Positions 55,220 to 63,319 of a stretch of DNA of 64,000 nt are shown piece by piece. Under the pieces are notes generated by a model. The model saw only the letters and a list, made by a program, of their open reading frames with translations, ran no database searches and was not told the DNA's origin. The DNA is taken from the NCBI GenBank assembly GCA_903927025.1, contig CAIYLG010000022.1, forward strand, positions 62,001 through 126,000, written 5' to 3'. The position numbers and the translations under genes are program-made. Position 1 is the stretch's first letter. Each line of letters begins with the position of its first letter. The DNA is from an uncultured Armatimonadota bacterium (GTDB taxonomy: Bacteria; Armatimonadota; Fimbriimonadia; Fimbriimonadales; Fimbriimonadaceae).

Positions 55220-57025
55220 ATGCGACGGACGGACGTCGGAGATCCCGACTACTTCCACAAGGTTGTGGACTGCCAGTGGGCTTGCCCCGCTCATACTAAC
55301 GTTCCGGAATATATCCGGCTGATAGCTCAAGGGAGATTTGACGATGCCTACATCGTCAATCGAAACTCCAATGTATTCCCCGGGATACTTGGAAGGACCT
55401 GTGACCGACCTTGTGAACCCGCTTGCAGGCGAACTCGCGTAGACGGGAAAGCAGTTGCGATATGCCGCCTGAAGCGCGTCGCTGCGGATCACAAATCCGA
55501 CATCAGCGACCGTATTCCCAAAGCGCCGCAACAGAAAAACGGCAAGAAGATCGCGCTGATCGGAGCTGGACCGGCTTCACTTACCGTTGCGAATGACCTC
55601 ATGCCGCTTGGCTATGACGTTACGCTGTTCGAAAAGGGCCCTCAGCCTGGCGGATTGATGCGAATCAACATCCCCGCGTTCCGGTTGCCCGAGGAAGTTC
55701 TAGACGAGGAGATCGGCTACATCCTTGATATGGGCGTTGATGCGAGGTTCAACACTCCCGTTGAAAGCCTTAAGGAGGTTCTTGACTCCAAAGAGTACGA
55801 CGCTGTGTTTGTGGGTACTGGCGCACCCAAGGGCAAAGAGCTGATTCTGCCGGGTCGCTACGACACCGATCAGATTTTCATTGGAATCGAGTGGCTTGAG
55901 TCGATCCATTTTGGTCACATCAATTCGATTGGAAAGCGAGTCCTCATCATCGGAGTCGGAAACACAGCCATGGACTGTTGCCGATCCTCTAAGCGCCTTG
56001 GTGCCGAAGATGTCAAAGTGGTTGCCCGCAAGACGCGGAAATATTTCAAGGCTTCACCTTGGGAACTTGAAGACGCAGAAGAAGAGCAGGTCGAAATCCT
56101 TGAAAACCTCTCACCCGTTCGATTTGTCCTTGAGGATGGAAAGCTAGTTGGGCTCGAGTTTGACAAGTTCACTTCTGAAGAGATCAATGGGAAGCTGGTT
56201 CAGGAACCAGCGGGCCGAGTGACTCTGGATTGCGATTCCGTGATCCTCGCGATTGGACAGGAGAATTCGTTCCCGTTCATTGAGCGAGAAATTGGACTTG
56301 AATTTGACAAATGGGACATGCCAGTGGTGGACAAGACCACCTTCATGTCCACGCGTGAGGGCGTCTTCTTTGGAGGCGACTCTGCTTTTGGTCCCGCCAA
56401 CATCATCTGGGCGGTCGAGCAAGGTCATCAGGCTGCGATCTCGATTCACCAGTACTGCCAAGGTGTTCCGATTGATCAGCGCCCGCCAAAAGGCATGACC
56501 CTTGCAAACACCAAGATGGGTCTGCACGAGTGGGCGTACAGCAACGATTACGATCCGTCCAAGCGTCAGAAGATGATCCATATCGATCTTCCGACCCGCT
56601 TCTCAAACATGACGGTTGAAGTCGAAAAAGGATTTACAGACGAGCAGACGCGTGCAGAAGTGCAGCGGTGCCTAAACTGCGATATCCAAACAGCCTTCAC
56701 AGACTCGGCCTGCATTGAGTGCGACGCCTGCATTGACATCTGTCCCGTTGACTGTTTGACGATGACTCCCAACGCAGAGGAGCCTGAACTCCGCCAGCAC
56801 TTGAAGGCGCCAGCCGAACAGCTAGATCAGGCACTGTTCGTTTCAGGCCCCCTCAAGCAGACGGGCCGCGTGATGGTAAAGGATGAGAATATCTGCCTTC
56901 ACTGCGGACTGTGCGCTGAAAGATGTCCCACGTTTGCATGGGACATGAAGAGATTTGTCCTCCACCTCCCTCACGCCGGAGCTCCGGCTCCTGTGGGAAC
57001 TGTCCGGGAGGCTTTGGGCGCATAA
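55220..57025 (+). CDS. FAD/iron-sulfur NAD(P)-linked oxidoreductase subunit of a 2-oxoacid oxidoreductase
   Basis: 601 aa from ATG 55220. The frame opens at 55124, but residues before MRRTDVGDPDYFHK are atypical. Order: N-terminal iron-sulphur helical domain (CQWACPAHTNV, GRTCDRPCEPACRRT), like the small subunit of glutamate synthase; FAD domain with LIGAGPASLTVA; NAD(P) domain with IIGVGNTAMDC; then a C-terminal two-cluster ferredoxin (CIECDACIDICPVDC and CLHCGLCAERCP). KorA and KorB follow (42 bases, then overlap), so it probably passes electrons between NAD(P)H and ferredoxin for the 2-oxoacid oxidoreductase. Confidence 0.85.
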   Translation: MRRTDVGDPDYFHKVVDCQWACPAHTNVPEYIRLIAQGRFDDAYIVNRNSNVFPGILGRTCDRPCEPACRRTRVDGKAVAICRLKRVAADHKSDISDRIPKAPQQKNGKKIALIGAGPASLTVANDLMPLGYDVTLFEKGPQPGGLMRINIPAFRLPEEVLDEEIGYILDMGVDARFNTPVESLKEVLDSKEYDAVFVGTGAPKGKELILPGRYDTDQIFIGIEWLESIHFGHINSIGKRVLIIGVGNTAMDCCRSSKRLGAEDVKVVARKTRKYFKASPWELEDAEEEQVEILENLSPVRFVLEDGKLVGLEFDKFTSEEINGKLVQEPAGRVTLDCDSVILAIGQENSFPFIEREIGLEFDKWDMPVVDKTTFMSTREGVFFGGDSAFGPANIIWAVEQGHQAAISIHQYCQGVPIDQRPPKGMTLANTKMGLHEWAYSNDYDPSKRQKMIHIDLPTRFSNMTVEVEKGFTDEQTRAEVQRCLNCDIQTAFTDSACIECDACIDICPVDCLTMTPNAEEPELRQHLKAPAEQLDQALFVSGPLKQTGRVMVKDENICLHCGLCAERCPTFAWDMKRFVLHLPHAGAPAPVGTVREALGA

Positions 57026-57066
57026 ATGGCCCCATACGTTGCCTTTCCATTCGAGATGACACACCC

Positions 57067-58866
57067 ATGAGCAATCGCGTCAACGACTTCGCCTTTAAGA
57101 TCGCTACTGCAAACGGCACCGGCTCGGCAAGCGCCAACGGCCTGATCATGCAGACGATTTTCCGGATGGGAATTCCGGTGACGGGCAAAAACCTCTTCCC
57201 TTCCAATATCCAAGGGCTTCCAACTTGGTACGAGATCCGCGTCAGCAAAGACGGATACACGGCGAGAACTCCCGTGTTCGACTTGGTTTTGGCGCTGAAT
57301 GCCGCCACGTACGCCAAAGACGTTGCCGAAGTTCGATCGGGCGGATGGCTGGTCTATGACTCGACTTGGCCACTTGATCCAAAGCTCATTCGAGATGACG
57401 TGACCTATGTTGGAGTTCCGCTGGCTCAAATGTGCGGCGAATCGTTCAAAGGGGTGCGCGAGCGGATTCTGATGAAGAACATTGCCTATGCGGGTGCCCT
57501 TGCCGCACTCATCGGCATGGACCCTGAAATCATCCGTGGTCTAACGCTTGAGAAGTACTCCAAGAAGCCAGCTCTGGTTGACAGCAACCAAAAAGCTGTT
57601 GCGCTGGGCTACGACTACATCAAGGCAAACTTCGATTGTCCGCTTCCCATCCGCCTGGAACCGATGGATGAAACAAAGGACAGCATCCTGATCGACGGCA
57701 ACACCGCCGCCGCTCTGGGCTGCGTCTACGCTGGAGCAACAGTGGGAGCTTGGTATCCCATCACCCCTTCAACCTCGATGATGGAGGGCTTCAAAGGCTT
57801 CTGCACGCGCTACCGTCGAGATCCCGAAACTAAGAAGAATCGATACGCCATCATCCAGGCGGAAGACGAACTCTCGGCGATTGGAATGGTCATTGGCGCC
57901 TCATGGGCGGGAGCCCGTGCCTTCACCCCGACTTCTGGGCCAGGCATTTCGCTGATGAATGAGTTTATCGGCCTGGCCTATTACGCGGAGGTTCCGGCAG
58001 TTGTCTTTGATGTTCAGCGGACTGGCCCCTCAACCGGAATGCCAACGCGGACCCAACAGGGCGACATCATGCTTTGTGCGTACGCCTCTCACGGTGACAC
58101 CAAGCACATTTGCATCTACCCTTGTGACCCACGCGAAGCATTTGAATTTGCAGTGGCTGCATTTGACCTCGCAGAGCGATATCAGACTCCAGTGTTTGTT
58201 CTCACCGATCTTGACATCGGAATGAACGACTGGATGATTCCCAAACTCACCTGGAACGATGCCTACCGCCCCGATCGAGGCAAGGTGCTTTCGGCCGAGG
58301 AGTTGGAAGCCGCCAAAAGCTTCTATCGATATCTAGACGTGGATGGGGATGGTATTCCGCAACGGTCGCTACCAGGCGTTCACCCGAAGGGTGCATTCTT
58401 CACCCGTGGCTCGGGACACAACAAACTTGGCGGCTACACCGAAGATGGTGACGAGTATCAAGAGGTGCTCGATCGAATTGCTCGCAAGGTCGATGGTGCC
58501 AAGGATGCCGTTCCTGCCCCGATCATCAAGCGTACAGCCGGCGCCAAGGTGGGCATCGTTACCGTCGGAGGATGTCACGCGGCCTGCGCTGAGGCGGTTG
58601 ATACGCTGATTGCAGAAGGCACGCCGGTTGACTACATGCGAGTGCGAGGCTTCCCGTTCAATGACGAGGTGGTTGAATTCCTCAATTCTCATGAGACCAA
58701 CTTCATCGTCGAGCAGAACCGTGACGGACAGCTGAGAAGCTTGTTGACTCTAGAAACCAACGTACCCAAGAGCAAACTGGAATCAGTTCGCTACTATTCG
58801 GGATTCCCAATGAGCGCGCACCATGTGCTTTCGGGCGTCTCCTCCAAGATGGCGGTGAACGCATGA
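57067..58866 (+). CDS. korA: 2-oxoacid:ferredoxin oxidoreductase, fused gamma-alpha subunit
   Basis: 599 aa from ATG 57067 (a longer frame from 56923 would overlap the previous gene by about 100 bases). The N-terminal ~190 residues are the gamma domain (MGIPVTGKNLFPSNIQGL), and the alpha domain follows with GAWYPITPSTSMMEG, IQAEDELSAIGMVIGA and TSGPGISLMNEFIGLA. The final part holds the transketolase-C-like domain. It carries no ferredoxin clusters of its own. It catalyses CoA-dependent decarboxylation of 2-oxoacids together with the beta subunit; 2-oxoglutarate is the usual substrate of this fused type, but pyruvate cannot be excluded. Confidence 0.9.
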   Translation: MSNRVNDFAFKIATANGTGSASANGLIMQTIFRMGIPVTGKNLFPSNIQGLPTWYEIRVSKDGYTARTPVFDLVLALNAATYAKDVAEVRSGGWLVYDSTWPLDPKLIRDDVTYVGVPLAQMCGESFKGVRERILMKNIAYAGALAALIGMDPEIIRGLTLEKYSKKPALVDSNQKAVALGYDYIKANFDCPLPIRLEPMDETKDSILIDGNTAAALGCVYAGATVGAWYPITPSTSMMEGFKGFCTRYRRDPETKKNRYAIIQAEDELSAIGMVIGASWAGARAFTPTSGPGISLMNEFIGLAYYAEVPAVVFDVQRTGPSTGMPTRTQQGDIMLCAYASHGDTKHICIYPCDPREAFEFAVAAFDLAERYQTPVFVLTDLDIGMNDWMIPKLTWNDAYRPDRGKVLSAEELEAAKSFYRYLDVDGDGIPQRSLPGVHPKGAFFTRGSGHNKLGGYTEDGDEYQEVLDRIARKVDGAKDAVPAPIIKRTAGAKVGIVTVGGCHAACAEAVDTLIAEGTPVDYMRVRGFPFNDEVVEFLNSHETNFIVEQNRDGQLRSLLTLETNVPKSKLESVRYYSGFPMSAHHVLSGVSSKMAVNA

Positions 58867-59918
58867 GCTATATCGCAAAACCTAAGGTTCATCATCCGGC
58901 ACTAAAGCCGAACGCAATTGGGTTGACTCGTCGAGATTACGAGGGTGCCATCACGACGCTCTGTGCTGGTTGCGGCCATGACTCCATCACTGCCGCGATT
59001 ATCCAAGCGTTTTGGGAATTGGACATCGAGCCCTACAAAGTAGCAAAGCTATCCGGAATCGGATGTTCCTCCAAAACTCCTGCGTACTTCCTTCGCGAAG
59101 CACATGGATTCAACAGCGTCCATGGTCGAATGCCGTCAATCTCCACTGGGGCTGGCGCGGCAAACGGCGATCTCATCATGATCGGCGTCTCGGGAGATGG
59201 CGACTCGCTCTCAATCGGTCTTGGTCAGCTCAGCCACGCCATACGACGTAATGTGAACCTGCTATATGTTCTAGAGAACAACGGCGTTTATGGACTTACC
59301 AAAGGCCAATTCTCTGCTTCTGCTGATCCTGGTTCAACAAGCAAGAAGGGCGAGACGAATACCATGGCGGCCATCGACAGCGTTCTGCTGGCGCTAACGC
59401 TCGGTGCCACCTTTGTTGCCAGAAGCTTCTCTGGAGATAAGGAACAGCTAGTGCCCATTCTCAAAGCAGGCTTGAAGCACAGCGGCTTTGCCTTCATCGA
59501 CGTGATTTCACCTTGCGTGACCTTCAATGACCATGAGGGATCCACCAAGGCGTACGCCTATACACGGGAGCATCAGATCCCTATCGTCCAGGCAGACTAC
59601 GTCCCGCACCGCGATGAAATTACAACAGCGTACGATCCTGGAGCGGTTCAGACGGTAACTCTCCATGACGGCAGCAGCGTTAATCTAAGAAAGATCGCCG
59701 AGGATTACGATCCCACTGATCGAGATCGAGCCTACTCCTTCATTCGCGATCATCAGGCTCGTGGCGAAGTATGCACAGGCCTTCTGTACATCGACCCAAC
59801 TTCGTCCGACATGATGGAACAAAATGACGTCGTTCCGGCGCCATTGTACAACCTTCCCTATGAGAACTTATGCCCAGGCAGCACCGAATTGGAAAAGCTC
59901 CAGGCCCGGTACCGCTAG
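58863..59918 (+). CDS. korB: 2-oxoacid:ferredoxin oxidoreductase beta subunit
   Basis: 351 aa, overlapping korA by four bases. It binds thiamine diphosphate: CAGCGHDSITAAI and GIGCSSKTPAYF at the front, then GDGDSLSIGLGQLSHAIRRN (GDGD...N metal site) and LENNGVYGLTKGQFSAS. Four conserved cysteines for a 4Fe-4S cluster are expected (seen at GCGH, GCSS and later CVTF). It is the last gene of the operon and is followed by a hairpin terminator. Confidence 0.93.
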   Translation: MSYIAKPKVHHPALKPNAIGLTRRDYEGAITTLCAGCGHDSITAAIIQAFWELDIEPYKVAKLSGIGCSSKTPAYFLREAHGFNSVHGRMPSISTGAGAANGDLIMIGVSGDGDSLSIGLGQLSHAIRRNVNLLYVLENNGVYGLTKGQFSASADPGSTSKKGETNTMAAIDSVLLALTLGATFVARSFSGDKEQLVPILKAGLKHSGFAFIDVISPCVTFNDHEGSTKAYAYTREHQIPIVQADYVPHRDEITTAYDPGAVQTVTLHDGSSVNLRKIAEDYDPTDRDRAYSFIRDHQARGEVCTGLLYIDPTSSDMMEQNDVVPAPLYNLPYENLCPGSTELEKLQARYR

Positions 59919-59936
59919 CCTCCAACCTCAGAATCG

Positions 59937-59968
59937 GAAAGCGGCAACCCTAGTTTGTTGCCGTTTTC
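59937..59968 (+). terminator. Terminator of the kor operon
   Basis: GAAAGCGGCAAC pairs with GTTGCCGTTTTC (one G-T pair) around an 8-base loop; the second arm carries a TTTTC tail. It lies 19 bases after the korB stop. Confidence 0.65.
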
Positions 59969-60026
59969 GGTTGCCTGAGAAAACGCCCAGTCTAGGAAGT
60001 GAGTCGATGCAGGTATCTTTGACCTC

Positions 60027-60557
60027 GTGACGGTCATTCTTTTCATCGCCGCCAGTCTTGACGGTTATATAGCCGGACCCGACGACGACCTATCCTGGCT
60101 GTTCACTGACGCAGACTACGGATTCTCTCGCTTCTTTGGAGGAGTCGATACCTTAATCATGGGTCGAGGCACCTATGAAGTCATTCGGACTTTTGGCGAA
60201 TGGCCGTATCCTGGCAAGCGCACCATTGTTGTCAGCCGAAGCAGTGAGCTCAAGATTGAAACCCCTGAGACGGAACTGTATTCAGGTGACCTTCCGGAAC
60301 TCATTGAAAAGCTGTCTGCCGACGATTGCAAGCGCGTTTGGCTCGTGGGCGGAGGGGAACTGATTCGGTCCTTCCTGGAGCAGGGACTTCTGGATGAGAT
60401 TTCAGTTTCCATGCACCCAATCCTGCTGGGCAAGGGAGTTCCACTGTTCCCCGGCGGTTTCCGCCGAACCCTCTTGTTGCTCAAGGACACCACCGTTTTT
60501 GATGGCGGCTTAGTTCAACTGAACTATCACGTCATGCCGGACGACGAAGAGTTCTGA
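60027..60557 (+). CDS. RibD/dihydrofolate reductase-like reductase
   Basis: 176 aa from a GTG start. The N-terminal FIAASLDGYIAGPDDDLSWL and MGRGTYEV are signatures of the RibD C-terminal/DHFR-like domain (YwjB/YyaP type). NADPH-binding loops (VWLVGGGELIRSFLEQGLLDEI) are present. No deaminase domain, so not a full RibD. Stand-alone enzymes of this group have no agreed substrate. A bidirectional terminator follows. Confidence 0.88.
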   Translation: MTVILFIAASLDGYIAGPDDDLSWLFTDADYGFSRFFGGVDTLIMGRGTYEVIRTFGEWPYPGKRTIVVSRSSELKIETPETELYSGDLPELIEKLSADDCKRVWLVGGGELIRSFLEQGLLDEISVSMHPILLGKGVPLFPGGFRRTLLLLKDTTVFDGGLVQLNYHVMPDDEEF

Positions 60558-60576
60558 ACTCTCTCCAAGAAGAAGC

Positions 60577-60614
60577 AAAATCGGGCACTGGAGATCACTC
60601 CAGTGCCCGATTTT
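60577..60614. terminator. Bidirectional terminator
   Basis: AAAATCGGGCACTGGAG (60577-60593) and CTCCAGTGCCCGATTTT (60598-60614): a perfect 17-bp stem with a four-base loop, an A run on one side and a T run on the other. It stands between convergent genes. Confidence 0.9.
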
Positions 60615-60630
60615 CATCAATGTGGCTAAT

Positions 60631-61779
60631 TTAGCCGCGACGCCTGCCGCCACCACTTGTGTGAGTGGAGGTTCGGCTCCCTCCAAAGGAACTGGAGTGG
60701 CCGCCAAAGCTAGAGTGGGTCGACCCTCCGAAGTTGGAGTGTCCACCCCCATGAGTGCTTGAGCCGAAGCTCGAATGCGACCCGCCAGACGAGCGAGTTC
60801 CACCGAACGAAGAGTGCGATGACGAACTAGCGCCAAAACTCGAGCGCGTGGATCCCGAGTACTTCGAGCCACTGGAGGATGGTCGGGTTCCGGACCCGAA
60901 GCTTGAGTGCGACGAGCCCGAATATCGGGAGCCACCAAGCGTGGAGTGCGAACTGTTGGTTCGTGTTCCAAAGCTTGAGTGCGTCGTGGACGTGCGCGTA
61001 TAGCGAGAAGTCGTGTTTACATGACCGTTGCTGTATCGCGATGCTCCGAATGAGTGACCCGAGTTGTATCGGCTACCGCCATAACCACCGGAGTGACCGA
61101 TCACATGTCCGACCGTTGTATGCACCGCATATCCGCCATGAACACCGCGATAAATCGGCAGCCTTCCCCATGCTCCATGGTGACCATAAAATCCGTAGAA
61201 CACCGGACCGCCGCCCAAGTAAACGTGAGTGTGCCAGCCAAGGTAGAGGTTGAAGAAGATTCCAGGCGTGTAGACAACTCCGTAAGTCCACCCATAAGGC
61301 CTATCGACTACGACATAGCCTGGCCACGGGGCGTAAACCACGAAGTTGTCGAATACCTCCACCGAGCTGTGATAGTGAAAGTTGATTCCAACAACCTGAT
61401 AAGGGCCATCACCCTCAATTCGCAGCTGTGGATGCCGGTCACGCTCGTAGTCAGCGTTTTCGAACAGTCCGCTTAGCTTTCGATCTCGCTCTGCGGCAAG
61501 GTCGCTGAGCGCGCTATTGAACTGCGGACCCTCTACATTGGGGTCTGCTCCGCCGGCAATTGCTTTGTTATAAGTGTCCTGGTCGGCCGCAACCTGATCT
61601 GCGTAATCCTCTTCGATCGCACGCCTCTCATCCATGTGGGCGTACTGATAGGTTCCGATTCGGTAGATGTGCCGAGTGCCTACCAAAAAGTAGACTCTCT
61701 CCGCACTGGCCATTGCTGGCGCCGCCAAAAAGAGGGCGGCGGCTGAAGCCACGATGCTGATCTTGGTGAAAATATTCAT
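60631..61779 (-). CDS. Exported His/Ser/Gly-rich protein, paralogue of the anti-sigma sensor domain
   Basis: 382 aa. A clean Sec signal (MNIFTKISIVASAAALFLAA, cleavage after ASA). Residues about 28-200 match the outer part of the upstream anti-sigma protein: IYRIG...DERRAIEEDYADQV, LSDLAAERDRKLSGLFENAD, FVVYAPWPGYVVVDRPYGWTYG, GGGPVFYGFYGHHG. The last 180 residues are low-complexity with many S-R-Y-S and H-S-S-F-G units, histidine- and glycine-rich, and end GGGRRRG. This suggests a secreted or wall-associated protein with a flexible, perhaps metal-binding tail. Family not recognised. AAGGGA lies 10 bases before the ATG. It follows the sigma/anti-sigma pair and is the best candidate for their target. 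Confidence 0.75.
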   Translation of the reverse strand: MNIFTKISIVASAAALFLAAPAMASAERVYFLVGTRHIYRIGTYQYAHMDERRAIEEDYADQVAADQDTYNKAIAGGADPNVEGPQFNSALSDLAAERDRKLSGLFENADYERDRHPQLRIEGDGPYQVVGINFHYHSSVEVFDNFVVYAPWPGYVVVDRPYGWTYGVVYTPGIFFNLYLGWHTHVYLGGGPVFYGFYGHHGAWGRLPIYRGVHGGYAVHTTVGHVIGHSGGYGGSRYNSGHSFGASRYSNGHVNTTSRYTRTSTTHSSFGTRTNSSHSTLGGSRYSGSSHSSFGSGTRPSSSGSKYSGSTRSSFGASSSSHSSFGGTRSSGGSHSSFGSSTHGGGHSNFGGSTHSSFGGHSSSFGGSRTSTHTSGGGRRRG

Positions 61780-61879
61780 CCTAATGTGTTCCCTTGTGGG
61801 TCTACCTTGAAATGACCCGTTCCCTGCACTGGCTGTTGCACCTCAGAATAAATTGTGGCGCAACAGAATGCAGCCAAAT

Positions 61880-63319
61880 TCAGTGACCGGAGGACCCACG
61901 CAAATATTTGGATCGAGGCGCCTCATAGGAACCGATTCGATCTTGACTGGGTGGGTAATGAGAGCCTTCGAGCGTATGGCTGTATCGCGACGGCTGGCTC
62001 GGATTTGAGGCGTTGGGCCGGGTGCTTCCTTCAAGACTCCGGCTGTAGCGCGATCCCCCAAACACGGAGGTAACCGTGGTCTTGGGTTCTTGAGTCTTAT
62101 GCGAGATTATTGAAATCGACTTTGAAGAGGAAAGCGTTCGTGCGTACCGAGATGCCGTTTCAGCTCGCGACCGAGACCGTCTCAGCGTGTGGATTCGGTA
62201 GTTCCCGTTGCCATTGCGTCGAATTTCATCGGCGACGATCGGTCCGTTTCGCCCTTCGAGTCCATAGAATACGGGTTGACCGGATTGGGAGTGCACTTCG
62301 CGCCAGGATTGATATTCCTGCTGAAATTCGTCGGGGCCATAGTGGCGTCCGTACGTCCATCCATACGGCGATTCCTGAGGCTCGTAGCCTGGCCACGGCT
62401 CAACGACAACGAAGTCCTCTTCGGGGTCGGGGACTCCATCTGCACGAGAGCTGAACTGGACCACCGGGCACGGCCCGCAAGTCTCGACCTTGAGTTCGGG
62501 GTGCTTTTCCCTAAGGTCGTCTGCGATCGGATAGAGTTCCGCAAGACGGCGCTCACGTTCAGCTGATAGGTCCTCAAGGTCATGTTTAAGCTGCTTCTCT
62601 GACGGGTAATGCCCCGAACCAGACTTCAGAGTGTGGCTGTACTTATCTCTCTTCTCCGCCACAGCATCAGCGTAGGATTGCTCGATCTGCTTTCTCTGGT
62701 CTTGATGGGCATCTTTCTCGTCCACTTTGTACACGTGAGATGCGCCCAAAATCAGACAGAGCTTCATCGCTCGAACTCCACTGTCTGCGCTTCCACCGGC
62801 ATCATTTGAAGCCACAAGCTCGGTGTCTTTGTGTTGTTCTCGAGGAGACAAAACAGAATGCGAGATCGAGTTAGGCGCACTGCGTCGGGTTTCCTCTGCC
62901 GGAGCCCTGTGTTCCGTGCCTACAGAAGCTACGAAATTGTCCGATCTGCTCCTAACGGTCGTCGGCGTACCTACAGCAGTTCGAATCGATGAACTTCTGT
63001 AGGCCCCGTATCCAGCTAAAAGGATCAGTCCAAACAAAGCCGATCCTGCTGCCAGCCTAAACCTTGGCTGGTGCACGCCCCACTTGGAACGCTCCCTCTC
63101 TGCGCGTCTTGAGGCTCGCAATTCAAGGATCGCGGCTCTGCAGGCTCGACAGTGCCCCAAGTGCAGAAGAACCTCGTCGCGTTCTCGCTTTGAAGCCGTG
63201 CCATCGACAAAATGATCTAAAGCAGACGGGGGAAGGCATCCATCACCCGAAGCGTGCCTTAACTCCTTTCCCCACTCCCGTTCGTGAGAAGTGGTCTCCA
63301 ATGGCTTGTGGTCCTTCAA
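61880..63319 (-). CDS. Anti-sigma factor with zinc finger, membrane helix and a large sensor domain
   Basis: 479 aa. Residues 35-68 form the zinc-finger anti-sigma domain (H53, C57, C60 in LLHLGHCRACRAA), and 87-107 a membrane helix (LAAGSALFGLILLAGYGAY). Residues about 180-360 outside match the secreted protein at 60631-61779 in the same order (DQRKQIEQSYADAV; LEDLSAERERRLAELYPIAD; PWPGYEPQESPYGWTYG; GQPVFYGLEGRNGP), and the C-terminal tail also has SRYS repeats. The start overlaps the sigma gene end by four bases (ATGA), so they are translated together. A sensor in the envelope that frees the sigma factor is the natural reading; the signal is unknown. Confidence 0.85.
   Translation of the reverse strand: MKDHKPLETTSHEREWGKELRHASGDGCLPPSALDHFVDGTASKRERDEVLLHLGHCRACRAAILELRASRRAERERSKWGVHQPRFRLAAGSALFGLILLAGYGAYRSSSIRTAVGTPTTVRSRSDNFVASVGTEHRAPAEETRRSAPNSISHSVLSPREQHKDTELVASNDAGGSADSGVRAMKLCLILGASHVYKVDEKDAHQDQRKQIEQSYADAVAEKRDKYSHTLKSGSGHYPSEKQLKHDLEDLSAERERRLAELYPIADDLREKHPELKVETCGPCPVVQFSSRADGVPDPEEDFVVVEPWPGYEPQESPYGWTYGRHYGPDEFQQEYQSWREVHSQSGQPVFYGLEGRNGPIVADEIRRNGNGNYRIHTLRRSRSRAETASRYARTLSSSKSISIISHKTQEPKTTVTSVFGGSRYSRSLEGSTRPNASNPSQPSRYSHTLEGSHYPPSQDRIGSYEAPRSKYLRGSSGH

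Noticed and set aside
56923-57066. Upstream extension of the KorA frame
   Set aside because: It would overlap the preceding gene by about 100 bases and lacks family resemblance; ATG 57067 fits KorA.
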